Below are positions 12,048-23,815 of a DNA stretch of 64,000 nt, piece by piece. The position numbers and the translations under genes are program-made. The DNA is from Strobilurus pachycystidiatus. Its lineage: Eukaryota > Basidiomycota > Agaricomycetes > Agaricales > Physalacriaceae. Under the pieces are notes generated by a model, which worked only from the letters and a program-made list of their open reading frames with translations, was not told the DNA's origin and made no database searches. The DNA lies in contig JAHLMK010000005.1 in assembly GCA_019915135.1 (NCBI GenBank), positions 496,001-560,000 of the forward strand, in the 5' to 3' direction. Position 1 is the stretch's first letter; each line of letters begins with the position of its first letter.

Positions 12048-13417
12048 ATGGCTCCACGCGTCGAACCTTCGCTCATCAAAAACAAAATGAAACGGGAAGA
12101 AATGGCCCGCAAATCCAAGAAGGCCAAAGGCCAGGCAAAACTACAAAAACGTCTGGCACAGGCAAAACTGGAAGCAAACGATCCTGCGGCGAAGAAGGTA
12201 CATTCTTGAATCATTCATGAGTGGGGAATACTTATCGTGCTATCAGAAACGACTTGCAGAGAATGTACCGCGGACATTGGACAACATGCGAGAGTTTGAC
12301 CCGTCCTTTCTCACTGCCGACCCGTCAGCCGAGGCATCTGGCTCTGGGTCTGGCGGCATCACCGACGAAACCGCAGCCGACATCTCCAACGACCCATTTG
12401 CCGACTACTTCACCTCCACGGACGACCCCAGCATTCCTCCCAAAATCCTTATCACGACCTCCCCGAAGGCATCGAAGGCAACCTATGATTTCTGCGACGA
12501 GATTGTTGGCGTGTTTCCCGGTGCTGAGTTCATACGGCGGAAAAAGGGCAAGGGCTTTGAGATGGGTCGGATAGCGGGCTGGGCTGCTGGACGAGGGTAT
12601 AAGCACATGTGTGTGGTCAACGAAGATCAAAAGACACCAAGTGCGTTATATTTGCCTAGTGTGCCGCACTTGCTCATTGATGTGATGCAGATGCGATCAC
12701 CCTTATCCACCTCCCAAACGGCCCAACGGCATACTTCAAACTCACGTCAATTCAACTCACGAAACAGATATACGTGCGCCACTGTTGTCTGATCGAAGCT
12801 ATCCGTATACTTATACTACTCTGATTGTAGGGACATGCACGCGCGACATCACACTACCCAGAACTTGTATTGAACAACTTTGTCACGAGGCTTGGACATA
12901 CTGTCGGGCGGCTGTTCCAGACGCTCTTCCCACCTATGCCCGAGTTTGAAGGAAGACAGGTCGTGACACTGCATAATCAACGAGATTTCCTGTTCTTCCG
13001 CCGTCATCGGTAAGTGTATTGGCTTATGTGCCTTCATCAGAAAGTGTTGACGCCCGTCTGCCCAGGTACGCGTTCCGCTCGACAGAAAAGGTGTCATTAC
13101 AAGAGATTGGGCCCCGCTTCACCCTCAAGTTGCGATCGCTAAGGAAGGGGATACCCTCGGTCAAGAACTTCGGCGAAGCGCCTAAAGCGCTAGAGTTCGA
13201 TAGCGGAGAGGATGACGAACAACTGGATGGTGACAAGGACGAGACTGAGAAGGAGCGGGAGAAGGCATCGTCAACTGAGAAGGTCGTACCACCCAAGGAA
13301 GATGAGTTCCTCTGGGCGTGGAAGGTTCGTTTCAACTTAATTCGCTGCCTTTGTCTCCTGATACTGACTTATTGTTAGTCTGAATTGGAGACCACTCGCA
13401 GAACTTTCTTTCTGTAG
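12048..13417 (+). CDS. RPF1: Ribosome production factor 1 (Brix domain)
   Basis: The ATG at 12048 opens a lysine-rich N-terminus ([20 protein letters not shown]). After the intron at 12198-12246 comes [20 protein letters not shown], then the Brix domain: [56 protein letters not shown] and [20 protein letters not shown]. The C-terminus contains [14 protein letters not shown] and ends in [16 protein letters not shown] with TAG at 13415-13417. Rpf1 is a nucleolar factor needed for 5.8S/25S rRNA processing and 60S assembly. An acidic insert with runs of D/E/K sits near the C-terminus. Introns are short and in-frame joins are consistent, though the join before [11 protein letters not shown] was chosen by eye. 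Confidence 0.92.
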
Positions 13418-13924
13418 AGATATCAGCAGACTCTCACGGTTTTGGTATAGTATAGTAGTGTTTGCCTATCTCATATCACATCTGTGGCGCTTTGAATCTC
13501 GCCGCAATTGTCAATTTGTTTCTACCGGGCACCCTCCGCACCGCACTGTGGATGACCCTATACAGAGGCAAGTAACTCACTACAGCCCTTATAGTCCTTG
13601 AACACCTTGAATGTTGCCACTGGCCTGGTACTTGAGTAACTGTACAATGGATCAATGATGGCCATCGGAACGGGTAGATGTGTGAATAACCTGTAGGGTA
13701 CTCATTCCTCCCGTCCAATCAAAACGCAAGAAATGCAAGTTTGCCAAATTTGTCGATCAGTGTCAAAGACTGCTCGGGTACCCGTTTTCGGCCAGTGATG
13801 AACTTGGCAAATATAAGGAATTGCGGAAAAGCTTCACCACCACATAGTCTCAACTCGCACGCCTCCACGCCTGTGATTTCTACGGATTCCCTTTCTCTGT
13901 CGACGAGAACGTAAGAACGCAGGA
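13418..13924. other. Intergenic stretch between RPF1 and the ZIP gene
   Basis: I see no gene in these 507 bp. They should hold the RPF1 3' UTR and the promoter of the zinc transporter; I found no clear zinc-response element. Confidence 0.4.
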
Positions 13925-15270
13925 ATGTCGGACGACCCCAATTGCGGCTCGGGAGGTGGCGCGGACACATTCTTCGGGCTCCGTGTAGCTTCCATCTTCA
14001 TCATCGGCGTTGGATCAATAAGCGGCGCGCTTTTCCCTGTCCTGGCGAAGAGATCGTCGTGGTTGCATGTACCCAAGGGGGTCTTTGAGTACGTCTTCAG
14101 CTTTTTCCAATGGGTTCTTCGTGGCGTTCTGACCATCCGTGCAGCTTTGCGAAATACTTTGGCAGCGGCGTCATTGTAGGCCGTCAACAAATTCTCCAAG
14201 CAATTCATATTCAACTCTTTCTCAGATAGCAACTGCCTTTATCCACCTACTCGACCCCGCGATCGAGGAACTAGGTTCTGACTGTCTTGCGCCAGGATGG
14301 CAAGAATACGTGCGTTTCCCGTCCATTCCGACGCTTGCCCACCCAACTAACCGCCTCTCACAGCCTTTCGCCCTTGCATTCTGCATGTTCAGCATATTCT
14401 GCATCTTCGTCGTCGAGCTCATTGCCTTCAAATGGGGAACCAGCAAACTCGCAGAGCTCGGGCTCAACCATGGTTCGTTGCCCCCCTGATACCCACATCA
14501 TTTGCTTATCAATGGTTTCCTCAGATGCACACGGCCATATAGCGGGTGGCCACGCTGCCCATGGACCTGAAGCCAATGCCAACGCCAACGAGGAGAACAA
14601 GGACAAGTCCCATACGGACAGCAGCATTGACCTTGAACAGGGGAATTCCCCCTTCGTCATGGATGCCGCCCTCACCCAAATCATCGGAGTTGGTATCCTT
14701 GAGTTTGGTGTGTTATTGCACAGGTATGCGTTCCTACCCACCCGCTATCTACGGCAGGACTTATCATCCCCCAGCTTCCTCATCGGGATGACCCTAGCCG
14801 TCGACGAGGATTTCAGAGTTCTCCTCGTCGTCCTTGTCTTCCATCGTAAGTGCTCATACCCCATGTGGCGTCCCTTCCTTCTTGAACTGATCATGCTGTT
14901 CTACACAGAAACCTTCGAGGGCCTGGGTATCGGGTCACGGCTGGCCTATATGGACCTCCCCGTGCGCTTCAGCTGGGTGCCCTACCTCGGCGCCATCCTC
15001 TACGGCGTCACCACACCCGTCGGTATTGCTGTCGGCCTCGGCATCAGGACGACGTACAATCCGGAGAGCACCACCGCCTCTATTGTTAGCGGCGTTCTCG
15101 ATTCCCTCAGTGCCGGCATCCTCATCTACACCGGTCTCGTCGAATTGCTTGCACATGAGTTCCTTTTCAATAAGGACATGATGAAGGGGTCCAATGGCCA
15201 TCTATGCTACGCGCTCGGATGCATGCTGCTCGGATGTGGGCTAATGGCATTGCTCGGCAAGTGGGCATGA
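13925..15270 (+). CDS. ZIP-family zinc transporter (Zrt1/2-like)
   Basis: Plasma-membrane zinc importer of the ZIP family, about 350 residues with eight predicted membrane segments. The first spans LRVASIFIIGVGSISGALFPVL; after two introns comes FAKYFGSGVIIATAFIHLLD. The cytosolic loop is histidine-bearing (HGHIAGGHAAHG), as expected for metal sensing. TM4 has LEFGVLLHSFLIGMTLAVDE and TM5 has LVFHQTFEGLGIGSRLA, together supplying the family's His/Glu metal-site residues. The C-terminal part has GILIYTGLVELLAHEF and ends at TGA 15268-15270. Two introns lie within open frame (near 14725-14778 and 14849-14908) and must be removed to give the TM4 and TM5 signatures. Substrate assignment to zinc rests on family resemblance. 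Confidence 0.92.
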
Positions 15271-16008
15271 TGAACGAGGCTCTCTTGGGAATCCGAGTCG
15301 GTGGTTCACTGTCCCAACTTGAACGAACTACTTTTACCACGCTTTTTCACACGCTAACTTAAGTACTGCTCTTGCATATTCACAGTCTGTATCTGCTATG
15401 TGTCGTGTTTTGATATTATTGAAGACGTTTACGAAACAGTGTGTATTGTTTCCGCTCGTGCGAAGCAGAAAATCAGATCGTGGTCCTGTGCTCACGAAAG
15501 GATAGAGTAGGACTGATGACCGCCAAACATTGAGCACTTAAAACTGCTACCATTGGTCTGACGACAAGACAATGAGCTCCGACGAAATGACAAAGTCAGG
15601 GGAGATGGAGATACTCGACGCAGAGGCGAAATAGTTGGTCATGATTGGTGCGTGTTGTCCCGGCGGAGAGTTCCTAACAGATTGCATTCAATGGATCCTT
15701 CACGGTACGTTGATGGCTTCAATAATACTTAAGTACATTTGCGAAATGAACTTGAATACTGCTACTCATATGAGTACTGCTCGGATGGAGCATGAACGGC
15801 ACTACTTTGGATGTACAAGGGGATGCTGAATGGCTTCCGGACTTGGTGTGGGTTATTCAGTTCGCTGGAATCGTTTCATACAGATCCCTTGCGTTGAGTT
15901 GCTTCACGAGGACACACGGAAGAAGCGTGAGGTGGACCTTGCCCTTGATGATGCTTTGGGTACATAAAATTACATAGTGGGCTGGTAGATACAGTAATGT
16001 CAAAGTGA
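15271..16008. other. Convergent intergenic stretch (ZIP and DAM1 3' ends)
   Basis: No supportable gene. A tiny open frame at 15571-15633 (MSSDEMTKSGEMEILDAEAK) has an ATG but no recognisable continuation. The rest is AT-rich and fits two 3' UTRs. Confidence 0.35.
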
Positions 16009-17045
16009 TTACGGTAGCCCTTGCCAATGGTACAAAACCTGGCCCTAAGGGGGTGTCAGAGATGCGCGTGGAAGTGAATCGAGTTACATACAGTGCTATT
16101 GTCCTTCCTGACAATCTTGCGATTCACAAGCGCGATGAGACATTTGTTGACGCGGGCTTGGGACAGGTCCGGCGGCGTTATGAGATTGTGCACTGAAATG
16201 GAAGGGATCAGCCTATTGGGATGCGGTGCCTGCGCACGAACTGGGACTGACATGTGGAGACCTGGCCGTTGGCATCCCAGAGTCCTTCGATTGTCATCTC
16301 CATGTTGCGGCGGAGATTCTGCGAAGTGAGAAGAGGATCGAATGGGGACACACACAGGTACGCACAGGATCGCTGCCACGGAATTCGAGCGGCAAGGTCG
16401 AGATGATCTTTTCCAGTTCGAGCTGTGTGAATTCAATACTTGGATAGGGGACAGGCAGAGGGCAGCCGTACACTGCGCTCCTTCTTCTCCTTTGCAGTCA
16501 GCTTGGCCTTTTTGCCGGGTTTCTTCTTTGGAAGAGCAGCCTTGCTCTGGTTCGTGGTCGTGTTTGCGATCGTCGTGTAAGATGTCTCCTCAGCTTCAGT
16601 CTCTACTGCTGCCGAGTTCGCCGCCGCCGCGGCCTGTCTTTGAGCCTCTTCCGCCGCCGCAATGGCGGCCAGCGCGCCCTCCTCTGCCCTGCGCCGTGCA
16701 AGCTTGAAGGACGCGTCTTTCGGCGCCTACTGATGGCGTCAGTACGCGACTGATAGTGACCCTCAGTCGCACCTGTGGCCAGTATGTGGTAAGCGAGTGC
16801 ATGTCCATGAGATACAGCCACGTTGCGAATGATTCGTTGAATGTCGTGAGCGAGTCGCTGAGCTGCTTGAGATTCTCCACGTTTGCCTGGAGCGCCTCTG
16901 TCTCGTCGATGAACTCGGTCATGGCAGGCTCGAGAAATCCAAGGCCATGCGGGGCGTCGGGATATGCGCCCGAGCGCGATAGAGCGAATAGAGAGCCCTG
17001 CGACACGCGGCGGAGCGGTGTTCGGTGTGGCGGTTGGCTAGGCAT
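16009..17045 (-). CDS. DAM1: DASH/Dam1 complex subunit Dam1
   Basis: The ATG at 17043-17045 gives MPSQPPHRTPLRRVSQGSLF. Exon 1 (17045-16773) carries the Dam1 core: GLGFLEPAMTEFIDETEALQ, NLKQLSDSLTTFNESFATWL and TTYWPQ. Later exons give an alanine/lysine-rich linker (KKKPGKKAKLTAKEKKERS), LELEKIISTLPLEFRGSD, LRRNMEMTIEGLWDANGQ, PPDLSQARVNKCLIALVNRK and the end GQVLYHWQGLP, stop at 16009-16011. The protein is part of the ring or arc that couples kinetochores to microtubule plus ends. One exon join uses a GTCAGT donor inside what otherwise reads through (VST|L); without it the frame breaks. The longer C-terminus compared with the budding yeast core matches filamentous fungal homologues. Confidence 0.88.
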
Positions 17046-17114
17046 GGCTGACGCCGGGTAACGCCAAGAGCGCAAGACCCTAACCCTAATACCGTAACAC
17101 CGTTCCGAACGACC
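17046..17114. promoter_or_regulatory. 69 bp bidirectional promoter between DAM1 and NDUFB7
   Basis: Only 69 bp separate the two start codons, so both genes must share promoter and leader sequence. The stretch contains CCCTAACCCTAA, which resembles a telomere repeat but more likely acts as a general regulatory box here. Confidence 0.6.
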
Positions 17115-17515
17115 ATGACCTCGTCGACAACGGCCTCCCAGAGCGAGCTCAAGGCGGCGCGCGTGCCTCTCGGATGGCGCGACCAGTGCTCTGCGTGCGT
17201 CTTTGCGCCTTTGTTTGTCGTCGTCGTCCTCGCACTCAACCTCCGACCTTGACAGGCTCCTCATACCGCTCAACGTCTGTCGGGTGGAGAAGAATTATAT
17301 GCCCTGGGAATGCGAGCATGAGAAGCACGCGTACGAGAAGTGAGTACCTGTTATTCTGTGCTTGACTCTGCTGACAAGCCAACAGGTGTCAATACGATGA
17401 GTGTGTTATTCCCCGAAGCTGACTGGCTGCCGCTCACCTCGCTCCTAGCTATATCCGACGCATGAAACTGGCCTCCAAGCTAAAGGCGGAAGCTCGTGCT
17501 GCTGCCGAGGAGTAA
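17115..17515 (+). CDS. NDUFB7: NADH:ubiquinone oxidoreductase subunit B18 (NDUFB7)
   Basis: A small accessory subunit of mitochondrial complex I on the intermembrane-space side. Four exons join to about 80 residues: MTSSTTASQSELKAARVPLG, LLIPLNVCRVEKNYMPWECE, HAYEKCQYDDYIRRMKLASK, ending AAAEE at TAA 17513-17515. The twin CX9C motif that marks Mia40-imported proteins is complete: C-SALLIPLNV-C and C-EHEKHAYEK-C. No presequence is present, as expected for this import route. The gene starts 69 bp from DAM1 on the other strand. Confidence 0.92.
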
Positions 17516-18080
17516 TATAAATTGCCTTATCCAACTCTCAACCTGTCGGACTTCAAGCAATACGTTTGTCTATGCGTCGCTGCTCTCTAGTGCAAGTATC
17601 AAGGCATCCACGTTGGAATCTCGGAGAGAGCCTCCGAACAGCAGAAACCACTTCCATGCATTAGCATTATGTACTGTGCAACGCGGGATACAGCGGCGCA
17701 CAAGATGATGTTTCCTCAGTGGCGACATCAGCCGAGACATTTGTGACCTCGTACCACGCTGGTGCTCCATTTGGCGAACGCTCGACAGGTTGTCGGGAAG
17801 ACGTATAGCAGCGCGGGGACGAGACTGACCCGAATCGTCAATCAAATCCAGTTCTGAGTTCATGACTGTTTCTCCTTGAACATCGTCCAGTCCATGCCAT
17901 TGTCATTGAATCCGATTTTGAGACCGATGTGGGCAAGGATAAATTCTAGATCATTGTACAGTATTGCAGATGTCCATAAATTATGTGGTACTTTATCAGC
18001 GCGATGAATTAACAAGGAACTCCGTGACCAGTCTAGTCTAGCAATACTGTACTCAGACTCATAGGAGCCGGCGTCAGTGG
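17516..18080 (-). other. 3' region of the membrane-protein gene with two chained small ORFs
   Basis: Two minus-strand ATG-initiated frames follow the gene at 18081-19129: 74 codons (18084-17860) and 97 codons (17863-17570). Each ATG overlaps the preceding TGA as ATGA. Neither has a known motif. Most likely 3' UTR sequence with chance open frames, although the overlap pattern is worth a note. Confidence 0.3.
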
Positions 18081-19129
18081 TCATGCTGAGGTAGGTGTCG
18101 CCTCTGATTTCGCAGCTTCGAGAGCTTCAAACCATATACCCGTGAAATCTAGTCCTTCCGCTCTAAACATCTCCTCGACTTGTTGAATTCTTTCCGAAGT
18201 CTCCTTGTTGCCGTCTACCTGGAGCAATGCCAAATACCGTTGAAGCAGGTCCTGCTTTCCTAGGGACTCGATTTTGCTCTGAAAGTGGTGGGTCATGGTC
18301 AGTGACTACTACAACACAGAGAATGGATGCATACCACGAACTGATTCATCGCACGGGCATTCAATTCGGGGTTGCTCTGTGTTTGTGCATAGACATCCCA
18401 TACGGTCCACTTGCCATCGAAACGCTGCCACACACTCAGTTCAAACGTGTCTAAACTGACTCGGCCGGAGTCTACGAGTTTGTACGCGGCAATGGGAGCG
18501 CCGTAGTCCAAGACCCAGAATCCACTTCGCGTATTGTATCCTACGTTGCTCTTCAGGAACTCTGGATCGATAGCGCGATATATGGAGTTCGTGTACGCCG
18601 TCTGGAACTGGTCTGGCGAAAGGTTGTTGAGGGCGGCCCGCGCGTACCCCGTGGGCTTGCGGAACACGATCTCGACAGGGCGAAAGCCGTAGAGAAGGCG
18701 CATCCAGAGATGACCGGAGGCAAATGACCACAGAACTTTTGGGATGCTGGTGAAGAGGGAGGCGTCGACAATCAACCAGAAGATGAAGCTAGGCCACGAG
18801 AGGTTGCTTGGGGTGCGGTTTGGTATGAGGTCACCCCCAAGGAAGATGGATGCAAGGTTGAAGTTGGATGTGGAGGAGAGGCCGCGCCAGGCGAGGAGTG
18901 CGGCAAGGGAGAAATTGAATGTAAATGGCATGAGGAAAATGAACCTATACGGATCGTTGGCCGGGTCATTACTGTTCAAGTGACGAGGTACTTACACCTT
19001 GGTCGAGACGGGCGAGCGGTCTACATGTGTTATGAAGGCATCATGAGAGACTCCGGCATTGTGGTACAGCAGCAGAGGGAGTACGGGGCTGTTGCTGGGA
19101 ACTTCCGTGAAGGCGGTCTGTGCAGACAT
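18081..19129 (-). CDS. Uncharacterised membrane protein, basidiomycete type
   Basis: The ATG at 19127-19129 opens MSAQTAFTEVPSNSPVLPLL. An intron follows, then two hydrophobic segments: FIFLMPFTFNFSLAALLAW and FIFWLIVDASLFTSIPKVLW. A long soluble part comes next, with LLYGFRPVEIVFRKPTGY, NSIYRAIDPEFLKSNVGYNT and FWVLDYGAPIAAYKLVDSG. A final exon begins SKIESLGKQDLLQRYLALLQ, and the stop is TGA at 18081-18083. The length is about 320 residues. I recognise it only as a conserved Agaricomycete-type membrane protein without assigned function. The order N-terminal membrane anchor then soluble domain suggests a cytosol- or lumen-facing domain held at a membrane. Confidence 0.72.
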
Positions 19130-20069
19130 GATAAGGAGGAAAGCAGTCGGCGAGGCAGAAATATAAATGTCGGAAATATAAATAGACCAGAAGTGTCAAT
19201 CTTGACAGGCTATGCCAGTGCACGCGATGCACGGGCCGCCATAATCGTGAAACGATGGAGTTTGCCCTCAAGAACGTATGCTACTATGCAGCTCTGACAG
19301 GCACAGACAGCGAGGTGGTCATGGTAGGAAGGAAAGGTGCGCTGCGCTGTTGCTTAATTGGGAGATAGTAATACGGCGGCCAGGGCCCAGGGATCGGAGT
19401 GTGATCGGTGCCGGGTACTTATGGTGATTCGTCAATTTCTCTTTAGGACTGTCATCATCAAACGCGAAGTGAGGATAACTACCGCCACACTAGATCACGA
19501 CATTCCAGACTCACGATAGTCAGAAGACATGGCCAATACTTGGAAACTGTATCCTGATTATCTGGTGCCCAAATAGCTCACCATTCCTCGCAAGATAGTC
19601 CATGCCGGGGATCCAGTCCGAGCACGACGGTGACGGAGATGCTGCGGTGGAACTGTCTGAAAATTTACCACAGTTGTTGGCTTGCTCATCATTCGAGTCC
19701 TCACCGTTCTTGAACCCTCAGCTGGAGGATGCCGCGCTATGCACCAAGCAAGATATGCTCATTCCTACGCGGTGCGTAATCCACGTTAGCCATCTACAGA
19801 ACACTGAGAGGATTACAGAAGTCAAGACAAACACTCTGAACGGGAACGCATTCCAGTTGAAAGTTTGTTGGACAGTGGAGAACGCCTGAGCTCCGATGAA
19901 GAATCACTTCGACTTCGAACCGGCGCCTATCGATTGTAGTCATCTGTCCCGGCCGGCTTACTCCCCAAGGCTGTAGCATTGCTGCTGTCAGTGACAGATG
20001 TTATATGGCTTCTGGTTCTGAACAGATCGTCCTCATCTTCGGCCTGTTGAACCCTACACAGCGACTACA
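19130..20069. other. Intergenic stretch, no supportable gene
   Basis: A 95-codon plus-strand frame from ATG 19602 to 19889 (MPGIQSEHDGDGDAAVELSE at its start) could be a 5' exon of the DUF6535 gene or chance; I found no good splice link. The rest shows no motif. Confidence 0.35.
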
Positions 20070-23000
20070 ATGCCAATCAGAGTGTTCATGGGGAAGGGTG
20101 GGCCGTTGCCCATGAAGGCTTGGTGGGACACCATCAATGAGTCCGGTGAGGCTTGCACGCCAGTGCAGAGAGCTACTAGCCCTGACAATCGTATAACAGA
20201 TCCATCTGACGCCCCAGAGGAGTGGTCGAAATGTGTGAATGCGGCCCGTTTAGATATGGACAAGTACATTCACGCTTGGAGGAACGAAATGGATACGTTC
20301 TTGGTTTTCGTGAGTTCTTCGGCTGCCTACAGTCCCTGGTTTCAGCTCATTATATACTAGGGATCCTTGTACTCCGCCATCGTCACCGCCTTCTTGATTG
20401 ACTCATACAAGTGGCTGCAGCTGGACTCCACGGATGCCACCGTTACCCTCCTGCTGCAGGTCTCTGCACAGTTGGCAGATGCGACGAAGCCTGCCGCTTC
20501 GCTATCTTCGTACTCTCCTTCGCACGCCCAGATCGCAATCAACGTTCTCTGGTTCGCAAGTCTCGTCATCAGCCTTACGGGCATCTTGCTTGCCGTCATG
20601 ATCAAACAGTGGCTGAGCGAATACACATCCCCACCCGGAACGGCGTCTGCTAGACACACTCTAGCCATCGGACAAGCGCGTATCGATAACTTGGAGCGGT
20701 GGCACATCAATACCCTCGTCGATTGGCTTCCTTTATTCTTCATATCATCGTTGTTCCTCTTCTTTGGCGGCCTCACCACCTTGCTGTATACATACAACAC
20801 CGTGGTCGGTTCGACAACCATCGGCCTGGTATCGGTCCCATCCCTCATATTCATCATCACCTCTGTTCTTCCAGTGTTCTTCCCGACGTGCTCGTACCGC
20901 TCCGTGCAGGCATATGTAGTTGTCTTCATCGTCCGGCCCGTTGTGTTGCTCTTCACGGGACGCCGACTCATTTGGGAAATCCGGGATGCCTGGGATTCTG
21001 GCGTGAAGCGAGCTCGTCTAGAGCCCCGCGCGCTTCTTTGGATTATGCGGAATATCTGTCCGTGGACACCGTCGCTGTATACGACTGTCTCGGTTTGCAG
21101 CCGCAGTCTTCACCCCAGTGTGGCACCACTCGCCGCCTGCGATTTGTACCGCTACAGTGTGTTGGATGAACCAGCTCGATTCACGAGGGTGCAGGCTCGC
21201 AGATGGCAGATGCTCATTGGCACCGACGAGTTTGAGATGATCTGCTCGCTGTTAGCCGATGGGGCCATATCAATGCCAGGAGGTAAAAAATGGCAGGGAG
21301 TAGAGTCTGATGATCTCATCGGATGCGTGAAGACTATGGCGCTCTTCTTCACGCTCTTCTCCCCCGAATATTTGAAGGGCGGACAGGTCAACGAGCGCGG
21401 CAGATACAAGGAGTATGCTCCAGTACATGTCTTTCAGAAGGGCTTGAAGGTCATGACTGAGATCGCGATCGGGGACAAGCTACCCAAATCTCTTCCGGTA
21501 CTGCAACAGCAGGAGTTGGAGAGCTTTGTTCTGGCGCAGCTCGAGGTCATCAATGACTTCAAATGGCCGATGTCGATCGGCGATATCCAAGCGCTGAAAG
21601 GGCAGCCTTGTGAGCTTCAATTCGTCCTTCTCGTCGACGTTTTGAGTCTGAACAATAAATGCAGACTCAATTTTCTTGAAACCTCTGGTTGAGGCTGCAG
21701 TCAGAGCTCAGGAAGCACACTCACCCGTGTTTGCCACTCTCTCGACACTTGCCCTTGGAGTAACGCGCCGCATGACCGTGGACCAGTTTCAGGAAGGTTC
21801 AGCTGAAATCAGCTCTCTTCTGCGTAGTATGACCGCCTTTATCAAGATATCTAACTCGCCCATCGATAAACAACGTCTCAGTGAAACAATACCTCGTTGG
21901 ATGGCTGTCCTATTCGATGACTATGTTGGTAGCGGTGAAGGAGATATCGGGATCGAAAGTTGGGATCTTGAGGATGCTCAGATACAGCGCGAGATACGAA
22001 ATTTAATCGATGCAGGCGACAATACACCTTTCGACATGTGGAACAATAGCAAGAAGTATCGGTATCGTTTGCTAGTTGACTTCGGAGACGCTGAGGTACG
22101 TCCTTTCGAGTCAAACGTGACCTCGGCTGACTTATATTCCTAGAACATTGCACAATCATACCTGGAAAGCTCTTGTTTGACCGTAGCGAGCAACGATCCT
22201 TGGTCAAAGGAGCATCGAGACTTCTGGAAAAGTTGCTTGACACAAGCCGAAGGACACAGGGCGGTGGAAACTCTACTCAAGTCGGTGCCTCGGACTCTTG
22301 GGCCAAGGACTGATTGTAACGCCTTTCGAGTCTTGCTTGAGACACTCTCAAATTGTGCCTCTACTTCCGCTTTGGTACCCACCGGGATCTCTAAGTTTAT
22401 AGAGGTATATCTTTCCCCACACATCAATACCGACCAAGGTCCAAGTGGCACTAGCCCGTTGCGAACCCACATTGTGCAATCGCTGTCCAGGATCTTCTAC
22501 GACGTGTACATCGACCACAACAACTACTGGTTTGACGACAAGACGAATGCGCAGCGTAAGAGCACGAATCTTATCGTAAATGCCCAACCACTTATCCCTC
22601 TGCCAGTTTCAATGACTCTTCAAACCGTTCTCGAGGCTCTCGTTCAAGAAGAAAAGACCTCGTCAATTTCGCCGGCCTCCCTTCTTACCTCATCAGTAAC
22701 GGCTGCCGTCCTAGATACGTTGACGTGCATCCACGAAACCTATTTCCCTGGTCGGTCACTTCTAAAAACTCAAACGGCTCAACTCTTCCGAGCATTGCAA
22801 CGGCTCATTGCCCAGAAGGAGCCATATGTGGGAGACCTTGTTGTCGAATGGATCAAGGCGCTCAAAAATGTGGAGTGCCGCTGCACAGTGCTCTTTGGCG
22901 CAGAGGCAGACAATGAAACGGCGTCAAATGTGGCAGTGGAAGTCCGGAAATTTCTCCAGCTCATCCAGGAGGATTCGGACATTCTGTCTAGCATTGTGGC

Positions 23001-23076
23001 CGATTCGGAAGCATACCTTTCGTATCTAGTCAACCGTTCTTGCTTTGGAGTTGGAAATGTGAGGAATGATATGTGA
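20070..23076 (+). CDS. DUF6535 domain protein (membrane-anchored, basidiomycete-specific)
   Basis: Exon 1 (20070 to about 20310) ends in the DUF6535 start MDKYIHAWRNEMDTFLVF. Exon 2 continues GSLYSAIVTAFLIDSYKWLQ. Hydrophobic segments follow: INVLWFASLVISLTGILLAV, LPLFFISSLFLFFGGLTTLL, IGLVSVPSLIFIITSVLPVF and AYVVVFIVRPVVLLF. A long cytosolic C-terminal half runs on to TGA at 23074-23076, for about 930 residues in all. An intron with donor GTGAGC near 21608 and acceptor near 21663 restores frame (GQPYSIFLKPLVEAA), and another ends at 22143. The family is expanded in mushroom-forming fungi and has no known function. The start could lie further upstream. Confidence 0.8.
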
Positions 23077-23815
23077 TCGTATTCTAGAGAGGATGACTAG
23101 CAATACTTATCTGCACATGATTATATCTGTTGTGAGTTGATTCAGTCTCTAAGAATTGACCGCACGATACACCTAGTCTGGCAGTTCCCGTAAAATGTGT
23201 CAGGGTTGACTCGGCGGCGCAAGGATCGTTCCTTGAAGATCAATGGTTCATGAAATGTTCAGGGTCAATTTGAGCTCTAAATGTGCCGCCACACTGGTAG
23301 GAATCCGAGCACTCACGACCATCGGACCCACGAAACTCACAAGACTCAGCGTTCAACGTCGAAGCCTGCACCAGTGTATACCAATATGTATCCCATCTAC
23401 AGCAGAGCCCAGTCGAGTTCGATATCGCCGACCATGCAAGACAAATTCGACTTTCAGCCTATATTCAAGAAGTCCGTTCTGCGACTATCCATGCTATACC
23501 TCAAAGGGTCGACAGTAGATCAATCCTATGACCGTTGGTCCATTCTTGACCGAATTGGGAGATGCTCGGTGTGGCTGTGGCTCGTTGTCCACAAAATAAA
23601 GAGTGTGTAGTTCCTTTTTGGGTTGCGAAACTCGCGTAGCTGTGTGGCCATCATATTTTGCCATTGTTCGACAAGGAGAAACAATGGAGGCCACATCGCT
23701 GCTCACCCCGGCTGGTATCTATTGTACCTCAACGTATAAAGACCATTGCACTCTAAGCCATCTGGTCAACACCCCCGCACTCAGATCTCGAACGCAGCAA
23801 TAACAGTTTGGCAAA
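23077..23815. other. Intergenic stretch, no supportable gene
   Basis: Two overlapping short frames occur at 23243-23610 but they have no motif or exon chain. I see no repeat or RNA gene. Confidence 0.35.

Noticed and set aside
17081..17097. Telomere-like CCCTAACCCTAA
   Set aside because: Only two units, inside a gene promoter, with ordinary genes on both sides; not a telomere or an interstitial telomere array.
19602..19889. 95-codon ATG frame upstream of the DUF6535 gene
   Set aside because: No splice link and no motif; kept only as a remark in the intergenic entry.
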